45,777 nt of DNA from a virus. A program made the translations under genes and the position numbers. Shown piece by piece: positions 13,990 to 22,787 of this stretch. The stretch's first letter is position 1. Each line of letters begins with the position of its first letter. A model generated the notes under the pieces. That model saw nothing but the letters and a program-made list of their open reading frames with translations. It was not told the origin of the DNA and did no database searches. The stretch spans positions 1 to 45,777 of IMG/VR virus record IMGVR_UViG_3300045141_000295. One strand, written 5' to 3'.

Positions 13990-14771
13990 TCGGCAAGCTC
14001 GACCTGTCTCAAATCGAGTGCCGCGTGCTCAACACGCTCGCTGGCCAGTGGGACGTGGTCGAGAAGTTCAAACGAGGGGAAGACCTTTATGTCTGGAACG
14101 CCAGCAAATTTTATGGACGGCCGATCACTAAAGCCGACGTTGCCGAACGAGGAACCGGCAAACAGCTGGAACTCTCGTGCGGCTACGGCGCGGGCGGGCC
14201 GACCATTGTTCGCACGGCTCGTCTTGGGACCTACGGGCCGCCCGTATATCTTACTGATCAGCAAGGAATGGCCGCACGAGATCTATATCGATCGACGCAC
14301 CCCGCTGTAGTGGCCTACTGGGATCTCGCGGGTCGTATGCTGTGGCACCTCCTCGACGGCGGTACAGTGCAGTGGGGGCCGATGGTCGTTAAGGACCATC
14401 GCATATTCGGCCCTGGCGGGACCTGGCTTGACTTCACCAGCCTCGAGCGCCACACCGACGAGTTCGGGCAAACCGAGTGGCGGCACCGCGTCAAGCAGGG
14501 GCACCGCAAAACCTACGGCGCGCGGCTTACTGAGAACGTGGTACAGTGGTTGTCGCGGATCATTCTCAGCGACGCCATGGTGCGTATTTCAAACCTGGGG
14601 TTGCGAATCCCCTTGACGGTGCACGACGATTGTTTTATTCTTGTTGAAGACGATGAACAGGCTGAACGTAGGTTACGCGAGGCGGAAGCCGAAATGTCCA
14701 GGACAGTCGCGTGGCTGCCTGAGTGTCCGATCGGCTGCGAAGCAAAATTGCTGGGAGCGTTAGATGATTGA
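13983..14771 (+). CDS. DNA polymerase family A, catalytic C-terminal half (-1 frame)
   Basis: The frame has 262 aa from ATG 13983, which overlaps the stop of the N-terminal half. It contains motif A LDLSQIECRVL right at the start, the O-helix motif ending YG (KQLELSCGYGAGG) and motif C VHDD (IPLTVHDDCFILVE). The palm and fingers are thus complete. It has no Shine-Dalgarno at a sensible distance. Compared with E. coli Pol I spacing between the AP of the lead-in and the motif A aspartate, about 7 bases are missing, which would explain the frame break. Options are a real split polymerase with reinitiation, a -1 frameshift, a recent mutation or an assembly error. Confidence 0.85.
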   Translation: MLIGKLDLSQIECRVLNTLAGQWDVVEKFKRGEDLYVWNASKFYGRPITKADVAERGTGKQLELSCGYGAGGPTIVRTARLGTYGPPVYLTDQQGMAARDLYRSTHPAVVAYWDLAGRMLWHLLDGGTVQWGPMVVKDHRIFGPGGTWLDFTSLERHTDEFGQTEWRHRVKQGHRKTYGARLTENVVQWLSRIILSDAMVRISNLGLRIPLTVHDDCFILVEDDEQAERRLREAEAEMSRTVAWLPECPIGCEAKLLGALDD

Positions 14772-14937
14772 CCGACAGCATGGGGCAATTATTTTCGAGT
14801 GCGATGGTTGCGGAGAGTCCTTGAATACGGAGTGCCACGACTTCAACGAGGCGCTGTATTCGCTCCGTACGCACGACTGGAAAGCCAAGAAGGAAGCCGG
14901 CGCTATTTGGTGCCATTACTGTCCAGGTTGTAAATGA
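14764..14937 (+). CDS. 57-aa zinc-finger protein
   Basis: The frame begins ATG 14764, overlapping the polymerase stop, and reads MIDRQHGAIIFECDGCGESL; it ends WCHYCPGCK. Two cysteine groups, CDGC and CHYCPGC, with a helix between them form a likely zinc-binding site. Its TGA overlaps the ATG of the nuclease gene at 14934. The position within a replication cluster suggests a nucleic-acid-binding accessory. Confidence 0.7.
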   Translation: MIDRQHGAIIFECDGCGESLNTECHDFNEALYSLRTHDWKAKKEAGAIWCHYCPGCK

Positions 14938-15599
14938 AACTTTCTCCCTGGTCCTACTCGATGCTGAACAACTACGACGTCTGTCCGCGTCGTTGGCACC
15001 ACATGTACTGGCTCAAGGATCTTCCGCGCGAAGAGAAGTCGGAGGCGCAGACCTACGGCGATCGTGTGCACGACGCGATGAAGTCGCGCTTGCGGATCGG
15101 CAAGGAGCTGCCCGACGAATTCAAAGCCTGCGAACCCCTGGCCGCGCAGGTGGTCGGCGCCAAGCACACGATGCACGTCGAGGTGAAGCTGGGCGCCAAA
15201 TGGGACGGCGACCGCGTCGTGTCGTGTGACTTTTTCGATCCCGATGTGTGGGGTCGCGGTACGATCGACGTGGCGCTGCTGAACGGCAGCGACGCGCTGG
15301 TGCTCGACTGGAAGACTGGCAAAGTGCGCGAAGACCCGAAGGAGCTCGAGCTGCAGGCGATGTTGCTGCGGATCAAGCACCCCAGTCTGACCAGGATCAC
15401 GGGGCACTACGTGTGGCTCAAGGAGAACCGCGTTGGTCAGCGGTTTGATTTGTCGGACTTCGCCGGGGCTTATCGGTATGTGCAGAAGACCCTCAAGGAG
15501 ATCGAGGGCCGGTTGGAGCGCAACGACTGGCCACCCGACGAGGGGCCGCTGTGCGGGTACTGCCCTGTCCCCAAGGACAAATGCGAGTGGAGACGATGA
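14934..15599 (+). CDS. Cas4/RecB-like PD-(D/E)XK nuclease with Fe-S cysteines
   Basis: The protein has 221 aa and begins MKLSPWSYSMLNNYDVCPRR. Key residues fit the RecB/Cas4 nuclease family: H46 (RVHDAM), D112 (GTIDVAL), D125-K127 (LVLDWKTGK) and Q141. Cys17 with Cys207, Cys210 and Cys217 would bind a 4Fe-4S cluster, as in Cas4 and AddB. The family degrades or trims DNA ends. With the SNF2 helicase, VRR-NUC and polymerase nearby, a recombination or replication role is likely. No CRISPR array is seen, so it is not part of an adaptation module here. Confidence 0.85.
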   Translation: MKLSPWSYSMLNNYDVCPRRWHHMYWLKDLPREEKSEAQTYGDRVHDAMKSRLRIGKELPDEFKACEPLAAQVVGAKHTMHVEVKLGAKWDGDRVVSCDFFDPDVWGRGTIDVALLNGSDALVLDWKTGKVREDPKELELQAMLLRIKHPSLTRITGHYVWLKENRVGQRFDLSDFAGAYRYVQKTLKEIEGRLERNDWPPDEGPLCGYCPVPKDKCEWRR

Positions 15600-15859
15600 G
15601 AATCGCCCGTATCTTTGTACGCGAGCCTTCTGGTGCCATGTTCGATATCGGCATCGAGAACGTGCCCATGGCGGCGTTGACGCACTCGTGGCGATCGGAC
15701 GGCTTTATTCTGCCCGATCCGCACGTCGGTCCCTATATCCCGTTCAGCAACGTGGCGCTGATCATGGTCTACGAAGCGCCGGCACTGGGCGAAAAGCCCG
15801 GCGGCACGGTGCTGCCGTTCGCCATCGTGAAGCCCGAGCTGCCAAAGGAGCCAGCATGA
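15596..15859 (+). CDS. 87-aa protein of unknown function
   Basis: It starts with ATG 15596 overlapping the nuclease stop (ATGA) and reads MRIARIFVREPSGAMFDIGI. It looks like a small beta-sheet domain (FSNVALIMVYEAP) with a proline-rich tail (VLPFAIVKPELPKEPA). It is flanked by coupled genes of the replication module. No family is recognised. Confidence 0.62.
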   Translation: MRIARIFVREPSGAMFDIGIENVPMAALTHSWRSDGFILPDPHVGPYIPFSNVALIMVYEAPALGEKPGGTVLPFAIVKPELPKEPA

Positions 15860-16053
15860 AGATCGGCGACAAGGTGCACGCCCGCTACACCGACGCGGCC
15901 GGGCGTAGCTGTCACTTCGACGGCACAATCGTGGCCGCGGAGACCGCGGGCTGGCGCGTCGACATCGGCGGGGTCGCGATCCTGTTTCACGAGACAGACC
16001 TGTTGACTGCAGAGGTCAAGATCCTGGGGGAGACCAATGGCAAAGGGACCTGA
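15856..16053 (+). CDS. 65-aa SH3-barrel-like protein, unknown
   Basis: It begins MKIGDKVHARYTDAAGRSCH. The pattern GDKVHARY, FDGTIVAAETAGWRVDIGGV and LFHETDLL resembles small five-stranded barrels (Tudor/SH3-like) that bind nucleic acid or protein. AAAGGAG lies 6 bases before the ATG, which also overlaps the upstream stop. The fold is an inference from the strand pattern. Confidence 0.6.
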   Translation: MKIGDKVHARYTDAAGRSCHFDGTIVAAETAGWRVDIGGVAILFHETDLLTAEVKILGETNGKGT

Positions 16054-16324
16054 ATCAAAAGTCAAAGCTGACGTGAAAGCCTACCTCACGTCGATCGGCG
16101 CCTACTGGTTCATGCCGGTGCAGATGGGGTACGGCGCGAGCACGCTTGATTTCTTGGTGTGCTACAGGGGGCGATTCGTCGCGGTCGAATGCAAAGCCAA
16201 AGGCAAGATGCCAACAGCTCGGCAACGCCTGACAATTAAGCAAGTCGAACGTAACGATGGTTTAGCGTTCCTTGTCGATGCACCGGGGCAGCTTAAGGTA
16301 TTCATGGAGAGTTATTTCTCCTGA
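16037..16324 (+). CDS. VRR-NUC domain nuclease
   Basis: The protein has 95 aa, the usual size of stand-alone phage VRR-NUC proteins. It begins MAKGPESKVKADVKAYLTSI. Active-site positions fit E6, D38 (GASTLDFLVCYRG), E51-X-K53 (FVAVECKAK) and Q69 (IKQVERNDG). The family, related to Holliday-junction resolvases and FAN1, cuts structured DNA. The gene starts 17 bases inside the preceding gene and ends exactly at the ATG of the helicase. It probably works with that helicase in replication-fork or recombination processing. Confidence 0.9.
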   Translation: MAKGPESKVKADVKAYLTSIGAYWFMPVQMGYGASTLDFLVCYRGRFVAVECKAKGKMPTARQRLTIKQVERNDGLAFLVDAPGQLKVFMESYFS

Positions 16325-17916
16325 TGTGGCACGACCCCGCTAGGAACCTGCTGGTCTACGAGGCGCACGATCCGCGCATTCTCCAGCACGTGCCCGGCGC
16401 GACGAAGCTCGCCAACGGCTACGTGGCCCTGCCGGTCGACCTGACGAACTTGCAGATCATGCGCTGGCTGGGCTACCCGGTGCCGCGCCCGCTTGCCGGC
16501 TACGATTGGCCACGCTCGCCGTTTATCAAAACTCCCTTTCAAGCCCAGGTCGAGACAGCCAACTTTCTCGCCGTCAACCCACGTGCCTGCGTGTTCAGCG
16601 ACATGGGAACCGGCAAGACCCTGGCCAGTCTGTGGGCGGCCGACGCGGTTATGAACCACCACGCGGCCTTGGGCGAGGAATGCCGGTGTCTCGTCGTGGC
16701 GCCGTTGTCGACGCTGCAGACTGTGTGGGCGGACGCGATCTTTGGCAATTTCATGAACCGCCGGAAAGCAGTGGTGCTCCATGGTTCTGCCGACAAGCGC
16801 AAAGAGCTGCTTGCGCAGCCTGCTGACTTCTACCTCATTAACCACGATGGGATCAAAGTCGGAGCACGTATATCTAAAGCGCGGAAGGTCGAGCTGGCCG
16901 GCTTCAGTGCAGAGCTCGCCGCGCGCACCGATATCCGGCTTGCCATCATTGACGAAGTGGGGGCGTTTCGCGACCATCGAAGCTTGCGAAGCCGCGTTGC
17001 GCGCCGCGCTCTCGCGCCGAAAGACTACTTCTGGTCCATGACCGGTACACCGACGCCCAACGGGCCAGAGGACGCCTACGGAATTGCCATGCTGTTGAAC
17101 GGCGCAAAGGGTGAAACTTTCGTCAGTTACAGGCAGCGGGTGATGTATCGCGTGAGCCAATTTAAGTGGGTGCCACGCTCGGGCGCCAACGAGGAAGCGC
17201 AGAAATTGATGCAGCCTTCTATTCGGTTCAAGATCGAAGACTGCGTCGATTTGCCCGAGCTGACCAGCCAGACCCGCGAAGTTGCGCCGTCCGAGCAGCA
17301 GGAAAAGCTGCTGCGCGATATCAAGCGCGAGCTTCTCCTCGAGCTGGACAAGGGTACGGTCACGGTCGCCAACGAGGCAGCGCTGCGCATAAAAATAATG
17401 CAGATCGCCTGCGGGGTGATCTACGATGCCGCGCACGTCGGGCACCGGCTCGACTGCAAGCCCCGCCTGGCGGTCCTGCGCGAGATCATCGAGGAGGCGG
17501 GCTCCAAGGTGATCGTGTTCGCGCCGTTCATATCCGTGGTGAATATGTTGAAAGAGGTCTTGCAAGAGTTTTCGCGAGCGGTTATAGTCGGCGACACGTC
17601 ACCCAAGGAACGGACCCAAATCATTCGCTCGTTCCAGCAGACCAAGGACCCGCACGTGCTGATTGCCCACCCCGAGACGATATCCCACGGCCAGACGCTG
17701 ACGGCTGCGGCCACGATCGTGTGGTGGGGGCCGACCGACAAGACCGACGTGTATATCCAGGCCAACAAGCGCATTCACCGCCCTGGACAGACGCGGGCCT
17801 GCACAGTGGTGAATCTTGCGAGCACTCAGGTGGAGCGCGAGACCTACCGCCGGCTGGCCAACAATGAGAGCCTGCAAGGGCTCCTGCTCAAGATGGTGGA
17901 GAATCAGCAGCTATGA
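16324..17916 (+). CDS. SNF2/DEAD-type superfamily 2 helicase
   Basis: The protein has 530 aa. The Walker A loop is DMGTGKT at residues 93-99, motif II is IIDEVG at 208-213, and motif III is SMTGTPTPN at 238-246. The C-terminal RecA domain ends with motif VI QANKRIHRPGQT, near residue 480, whose RxxRxGQ pattern is typical of SNF2 proteins. Known phage members act as translocases in replication and recombination. VRR-NUC plus SNF2 is a recurring phage pair. The ATG coincides with the end of the VRR-NUC gene. Confidence 0.9.
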   Translation: MWHDPARNLLVYEAHDPRILQHVPGATKLANGYVALPVDLTNLQIMRWLGYPVPRPLAGYDWPRSPFIKTPFQAQVETANFLAVNPRACVFSDMGTGKTLASLWAADAVMNHHAALGEECRCLVVAPLSTLQTVWADAIFGNFMNRRKAVVLHGSADKRKELLAQPADFYLINHDGIKVGARISKARKVELAGFSAELAARTDIRLAIIDEVGAFRDHRSLRSRVARRALAPKDYFWSMTGTPTPNGPEDAYGIAMLLNGAKGETFVSYRQRVMYRVSQFKWVPRSGANEEAQKLMQPSIRFKIEDCVDLPELTSQTREVAPSEQQEKLLRDIKRELLLELDKGTVTVANEAALRIKIMQIACGVIYDAAHVGHRLDCKPRLAVLREIIEEAGSKVIVFAPFISVVNMLKEVLQEFSRAVIVGDTSPKERTQIIRSFQQTKDPHVLIAHPETISHGQTLTAAATIVWWGPTDKTDVYIQANKRIHRPGQTRACTVVNLASTQVERETYRRLANNESLQGLLLKMVENQQL

Positions 17917-18326
17917 ACGACCAAACCCCCATGGTACTTCCGGACGCTTCCGTGATTGTGCAGCGATATGTCGAGCTGCGCAATTACATCAAAGCCGAGA
18001 ACGACGCCTTCGCGGAACGGCTCAAGCCCTACCAGGAAGCCATGAAGACGCTGGCCGGCGCCGCCGACCTGTTGATGAAGCAGACCGGACAGACCGCGCT
18101 GAAGACCGAGCATGGTACCGCGTTCTACAAGCACGGCATGTCGGTCACGTGTGAAGACCCGGTCGTCTTCCTCGACTTCGTGTTTCAGTACGGCGCGCGT
18201 CAGTTTCTCACCTCGCACGTCGCCAAGGAAGCCGTCGAGCAGTACATGGACGGCCCTGGCCAGGGGCATCCGCCTCCCGGTGTGAAGACCACCAAGTTCG
18301 TCGAAGTGCAATTCAGAAAGGCTTGA
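17913..18326 (+). CDS. Conserved phage replication-cluster protein, unknown
   Basis: The protein has 137 aa and begins MNDQTPMVLPDASVIVQRYV. A long helix of coiled-coil type (ELRNYIKAENDAFAERLKPY to about residue 60) is followed by TGQTALKTEHGTAFYKHGMS and a C-terminal alpha/beta part. The helical opening with a following short strand pair resembles phage proteins near ssDNA-binding genes, but I cannot name it. It overlaps the helicase stop by ATGA and lies 3 bases before the next gene. Confidence 0.7.
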   Translation: MNDQTPMVLPDASVIVQRYVELRNYIKAENDAFAERLKPYQEAMKTLAGAADLLMKQTGQTALKTEHGTAFYKHGMSVTCEDPVVFLDFVFQYGARQFLTSHVAKEAVEQYMDGPGQGHPPPGVKTTKFVEVQFRKA

Positions 18327-18329
18327 TCA

Positions 18330-19592
18330 ATGAGCATCTTCAATCGTCCTGGCGTTCAGCGGATCTCCGAGTCGGCAATTTCCGAGCTCGGCGCCATCGC
18401 GCACCCGCGCCTGTCCATCAAAGGCGGGCGGTTTACCCTGATCGATGCTGGCGGCACGAAGTATCCGTGGCCGCAGGTGGCGGTTCCGGTGGTGTTCGTC
18501 GGCGCCAACCCGCACAAGTCGAAGCTGTATTTTGGCCGCTCTTTCGACGACGACGACCCGTCGCCGCCGATTTGCTATTCCGACAACGGCATCGCCGCGT
18601 CGATCAACGCGCAGAAGAAGATGGCGCGCACTTGCGCGGAGTGCGAGCTCGGCGCCTGGAACTCGGGCGACATCAACGAAAAGACCGGCCGCCAAGGCAA
18701 AGCCTGCACCGACAAGAAGAAGCTCGCCCTGGTGGTGATCGGCGACGACGCCCAGCACGTCTACGAGATGCAGGTGCCGCCGGCGTCACTCAAGCACTGG
18801 GCGAAGTACGTCAACTACGTCACTTCGTTCACGGTGCCCGACGGCTCGCGCAAGGCCGATATCTGCGACCTTGTGACCCTAATGTCGTTCGACCCCGACG
18901 AGCCGTTCGTACTCGCCTTCAAGGAAGCTGCGTGGATCGACCAAGTCGGACCTGACGGGCGGCTGCTGCCTGGTACGTCGCCGGACGGCGGTGCTGCCTT
19001 CGCAGCGCGGCTCGACGCTATCTGGCAATCAACGGTGGTTGAGGAGTTGGTTGGGCTCAACGACGTACCGTGGACCCCGCCAGCGCCGCAGCTGGGGGCA
19101 CCGCCCACGGCTTACCTCGAGCAGCAACCGCAGGGCGGGGCGCTCCAGCGCGGCTCTACGCCGGCCACAGGCGCCTTTGCTGGCCCACCCGGCGCGGCGG
19201 CGGCGCAGCCCCAGCGCGCGTTCGTACCCCAGCCGACACCGCAGCAACTGCCCGTCAAGGTCGAGAACCGCGGTGGCGCCGGACGCGGGCAGGGACGTAA
19301 GCCGAAACCTCCGCAGGAGGTGGCCAACCCGCCGTTTGCCAACGGTCCCACGCAGACCAGCATGTTCAATACGCTCACGCCTGCCCAGCAGGAGCGCCCT
19401 ACGCCGCAGCCGCCGGCTGCCCACGCGCCACCGGCCAGCAATGACCCGGGCGCGATCCCGCCCTTCCTGCAGCGCACGCCGCAGCCGCCAGCGCCCCAGC
19501 AAGCACACGGTATGGCAGACGCACCTCTGCCGACCGGCACCGTGCAGGCAGCGATCGACGCAGCTTTCAGCCTCAACACCAAGAGAGCCTGA
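18330..19592 (+). CDS. Putative ssDNA-binding protein with zinc site and Pro-rich tail
   Basis: The protein has 420 aa. The first 240 residues look like a folded DNA-binding domain with Cys82, Cys102, Cys105 and Cys126 as a possible zinc site (ARTCAECELGAWNSG). The remaining 180 residues are disordered and rich in Pro, Gln and Ala, with a basic GRGQGRKPKPP stretch. Phage ssDNA-binding proteins of this layout, OB-like core plus flexible tail, occur next to primase-helicases, which is the situation here. No sequence motif proves it. Confidence 0.6.
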   Translation: MSIFNRPGVQRISESAISELGAIAHPRLSIKGGRFTLIDAGGTKYPWPQVAVPVVFVGANPHKSKLYFGRSFDDDDPSPPICYSDNGIAASINAQKKMARTCAECELGAWNSGDINEKTGRQGKACTDKKKLALVVIGDDAQHVYEMQVPPASLKHWAKYVNYVTSFTVPDGSRKADICDLVTLMSFDPDEPFVLAFKEAAWIDQVGPDGRLLPGTSPDGGAAFAARLDAIWQSTVVEELVGLNDVPWTPPAPQLGAPPTAYLEQQPQGGALQRGSTPATGAFAGPPGAAAAQPQRAFVPQPTPQQLPVKVENRGGAGRGQGRKPKPPQEVANPPFANGPTQTSMFNTLTPAQQERPTPQPPAAHAPPASNDPGAIPPFLQRTPQPPAPQQAHGMADAPLPTGTVQAAIDAAFSLNTKRA

Positions 19593-19975
19593 TGGACGAC
19601 GAACTTTTTTCGACGGCGCTGCGCGACTACAAGCACCACGGACGTCTGACGTTTGGCGACTTGCGGTGGTTTTTCGGACGCGATTACCACACGGTTCGCG
19701 AGTGGGTGGTGCACAAACGCTTGCCAACCGGCGCTCGTCGGCGGCAAGCTCATGCCTGCCTGGAGCGCCTCGTCCGTCTCATCGACACCCGCAAGGGGTT
19801 CCCCGTCCCGTTGGAATTGAGCAAGCGGGACCGCGCCGAATACATGCGAGCACTCGGGGAGGGAAAGCTTGCGCACGCTCGACTTCTTGCAACACGTGCT
19901 GCCGACGGAAGGGTGGTACGTGGCGTTCGCCAAAAAAGGCGAACAGAGGCGGCAGTGGGCGTGCGCAACGATTGA
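19592..19975 (+). CDS. Helix-turn-helix DNA-binding protein
   Basis: The protein has 127 aa and begins MDDELFSTALRDYKHHGRLT. The segment LTFGDLRWFFGRDYHTVREW is a winged or helix-turn-helix-like recognition unit, followed by basic residues (VHKRLPTGARRRQ) and a helix. The last 35 residues overlap the start of the primase-helicase by 107 bases and look less natural. It could be an early regulator, for example of the TTTGATT sites, or a replication factor. Both ideas are inference. Confidence 0.65.
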   Translation: MDDELFSTALRDYKHHGRLTFGDLRWFFGRDYHTVREWVVHKRLPTGARRRQAHACLERLVRLIDTRKGFPVPLELSKRDRAEYMRALGEGKLAHARLLATRAADGRVVRGVRQKRRTEAAVGVRND

Positions 19976-22787
19976 CGAGCTGACGGACACGGTGCTGCGC
20001 GCGAGCGCGGCCGGGTTCGACGCTTATCATGCCTGCGCCACCTACCGGGAAGAAACCGGCGTATGGAACGATCGCAAGCAGAAGTACGAGCTTCGCTCGC
20101 ACGCCAACGTACACCTGATCAGGAGCTTATGGTTCGATGTCGACACACGGGAAAGTAAGAGCGACGCGCCCTATGCGGATCGTCAAGACGCTGCTGAAGC
20201 CGTTTTGGGCTTTTGCCGACTGGTACACCTTCCACCGCCGTTATTTGTTAGTTCGGGCGGTGGTCTTCATGTCTACTGGCCACTGGCAGAAGCAATGGCA
20301 TTGGACGGATGGCTCGCCTGCGCGCGAGGGCTCAAACATGCATGTCACGTTCAAGGTCTGGACGCTGATCCCGTTCGTACAACTGACACTAGTTCGATCT
20401 TACGTCCACCGGGCACCGTTCACCACAAAACCGGGCGTGAAGTCGAGGTCGGGGAACTAGTCGGGCCGTATCCGACCGCGCTTTTTGAACATCTGAAGGA
20501 GCTGGGAAATGAACGAGACGTTGTCGCACGACCAAATAGCCTTCCAGCTGCGTCGATCGCACGCGCTGCTGCGAACGTGTACGGGGATGAGCCTGGCGAT
20601 CCAAGAGCTATTGCCCAGGCTTGTCGACAGCTTGGAGAGCTTGCGCAGTCACGTGGATGCACTTCAGAGCCTCACTGGTTCGCTTGCCTCGGCGTCCTCG
20701 CCTTCTGTGGTGAACCAGGAGAGTCCGCAGCCCACGGATGGTCGAATGGTTACGACGGCTACACCGAAAAAGAAACGCAAGAGCGCCTCGAACGGTGCAA
20801 AGCGCTCAGCGGTCCGACCACGTGTGCGAAGCTCGAAAGCGTCAACCCGCAAGGGTGCCAAGGCTGCCCGCACTGGGGCAAAATAACGTCGCCGATCATC
20901 CTCGGACGAGGTTTCCAAACTCGACACGAGCGACCCGCGGATGAAGCTGTCAATCAAGGAGAAGCTGTCAATCAAGGATATGCCGAAGTATTAAACGGCT
21001 ACCATCCCAACCTGCCCGAACCGTGGCGATGGAGCGAAACAGACCAACTGATATGGGTGACGGAAGATGCGCGTGGCAACCCCGATCGTACTGTGGTTAG
21101 TGAATATCCTATCCACCTTGGAGGCGTGCATGCTACTGAAACTGCTGGGCGCGTGTCATACACGTTCAAACAGTTTCTGCCCCACCACGGTTGGCGAGAT
21201 ATCACGATCGCTGCGGGGCACGTGTTCGGTGCCTCTGGAGTTGCCGAGCTTGCCGACTCCGGTGCGGTGGTTCGTGAACCTAAACTTTTCCTCCGTTACG
21301 TGCACGACGCGCTAGACCAGTGGCACCGGGGCAACAAGATGGAGCAGCAATATGAGCAGTGCGGGTGGAAAGATGACGCTTCCGCTTTTCTTGTTGGCAC
21401 TCACTTATACAACGGTACGGAAGCGCGAGCAGTCATCGGCTCAACCGAAGTCACCCGCCGCGGAGAGTGGCTCGCCCCCACCGCGCAAGGATCAGTGAGA
21501 GGGTGGAGCAAGGCAGCCAATGGGCTATTTTCGGACGGTCGACAGGCGCCTCTATTTGCCCTTCTTTGCGGGTTCGCTGCGCCGCTTATGCGGTTCCAAG
21601 CCCCGCAAGAAGGGGGCGCGGTGGTCTCTCTGGTCAACCGTTCGTCGGGTACTGGGAAGACGACTACACTCGAAGCAGTGGCGTCTATTTGGGGAGACGC
21701 TAGAGGCATTTCACTCACGCGCATTGACACGCAGGTGTCGAAGGGGCTCACGCTCGCGGTGCTTGCAAATCTGCCGGTGGTGTTTGATGAACTAGCCCTC
21801 CTGGCCAGCAACGAGCACCCCGACTTCCTGCGCGACTTCGTGATGATGTTCACCAATGGGCGCGACAAGATGCGTGCGCTGCAGTCCGGCCAGGGGATCG
21901 CGCACACGCAAGGAGCCTGGCAGACGCTCCTGGTCACCGCCTCCAACGCGTCGATCGTGGATATCCTCCAGTCGTTCAACGACACCGACGCGCCGGCGTT
22001 CCGCGTGCTCGAATTCAAGTGCGAGTTTGCCCCGCACATGGACTACGCGGCCGGCGACCGGCTCAAGTGGGGCCTGTTCGAGAACGCTGGCCATGCTGGC
22101 GCGGCCTACATGCAGCATCTTCTGCAGCCCGCCGTTCTCGACTTCGCCAAGAAGGCGCTGGTGCAGTGGACTGGCGAAATATGGAAGGCGACGAGCTTCA
22201 CGCCCGAGCATCGGTTTTGGGTTCGCACCCTCGGGGCCGTGGCGGTGGCCGGCGAGCTCGTGCGTGGGCTGGGCCTGCTGCACGTTGAGCCTGCCGAGCT
22301 GGTGGAGTGGGCGTTGCAGGAGCTGGGCGAGCGCCAGCGTGAGGCCACGATTACGCGCCCCGACGACGAGCCCGGCCAGGCGCGGCAAGCTGTGGAGGTG
22401 CTTGGCGAATATCTGTCCGACCACCTGGGCGACACGTTGGTGGTCGGCGCGTCATGGAACCCACGGGACCGCATGGTTGAGCCTGTGACGCGGCCACGGG
22501 GCAAGCTCCTCGTGCGCTACGAGCTCCAGGGAGGCCGCTTGGTCACGCCTGCCAAAGAGTTTCGCGCGTGGATCGTGCGGCGGGGTTATTCGTACCGCGA
22601 CGTCGTCAAGGATCTGGCGAAGGCGAACGTGCTGGCGCAAGAGCGCCGCATGGTGACCCTAGGGGCTGGGACGAACCTTGCGAGCGCGCCGACGGCCTGT
22701 GTCGAATTCGACATGCAACACCCTTCGGTATCGTCGATCGCCAGGGTGATCAAGGAACCAGAGAAGTATATGGAGCAGCGAACATGA
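19869..22787 (+). CDS. Primase-helicase (AEP-type primase plus P-loop helicase)
   Basis: The protein has 972 aa. I use a TTG start, supported by GGAGGG 5 bases upstream and by natural sequence from the first residues (LDFLQHVLPTEGWYVAF). The primase has DVD at residues 90-92 and SGGGLHVYW at 129-137, the metal site and histidine motif of archaeo-eukaryotic primases. A cysteine cluster (SVNPQGCQGCPHWGKI) follows near residue 335. The helicase has Walker A SSGTGKTT near 592-600 and Walker B VVFDELA near 638. It should prime and unwind at the fork. An in-frame 18-base duplication (EAVNQG twice) lies near residue 360. Confidence 0.87.
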   Translation: MRTLDFLQHVLPTEGWYVAFAKKGEQRRQWACATIDELTDTVLRASAAGFDAYHACATYREETGVWNDRKQKYELRSHANVHLIRSLWFDVDTRESKSDAPYADRQDAAEAVLGFCRLVHLPPPLFVSSGGGLHVYWPLAEAMALDGWLACARGLKHACHVQGLDADPVRTTDTSSILRPPGTVHHKTGREVEVGELVGPYPTALFEHLKELGNERDVVARPNSLPAASIARAAANVYGDEPGDPRAIAQACRQLGELAQSRGCTSEPHWFACLGVLAFCGEPGESAAHGWSNGYDGYTEKETQERLERCKALSGPTTCAKLESVNPQGCQGCPHWGKITSPIILGRGFQTRHERPADEAVNQGEAVNQGYAEVLNGYHPNLPEPWRWSETDQLIWVTEDARGNPDRTVVSEYPIHLGGVHATETAGRVSYTFKQFLPHHGWRDITIAAGHVFGASGVAELADSGAVVREPKLFLRYVHDALDQWHRGNKMEQQYEQCGWKDDASAFLVGTHLYNGTEARAVIGSTEVTRRGEWLAPTAQGSVRGWSKAANGLFSDGRQAPLFALLCGFAAPLMRFQAPQEGGAVVSLVNRSSGTGKTTTLEAVASIWGDARGISLTRIDTQVSKGLTLAVLANLPVVFDELALLASNEHPDFLRDFVMMFTNGRDKMRALQSGQGIAHTQGAWQTLLVTASNASIVDILQSFNDTDAPAFRVLEFKCEFAPHMDYAAGDRLKWGLFENAGHAGAAYMQHLLQPAVLDFAKKALVQWTGEIWKATSFTPEHRFWVRTLGAVAVAGELVRGLGLLHVEPAELVEWALQELGERQREATITRPDDEPGQARQAVEVLGEYLSDHLGDTLVVGASWNPRDRMVEPVTRPRGKLLVRYELQGGRLVTPAKEFRAWIVRRGYSYRDVVKDLAKANVLAQERRMVTLGAGTNLASAPTACVEFDMQHPSVSSIARVIKEPEKYMEQRT

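Noticed and set aside
16312-17565. 417-aa minus-strand frame opposite the SNF2 helicase
   Set aside because: The helicase has clear motifs; this is a long antisense shadow.
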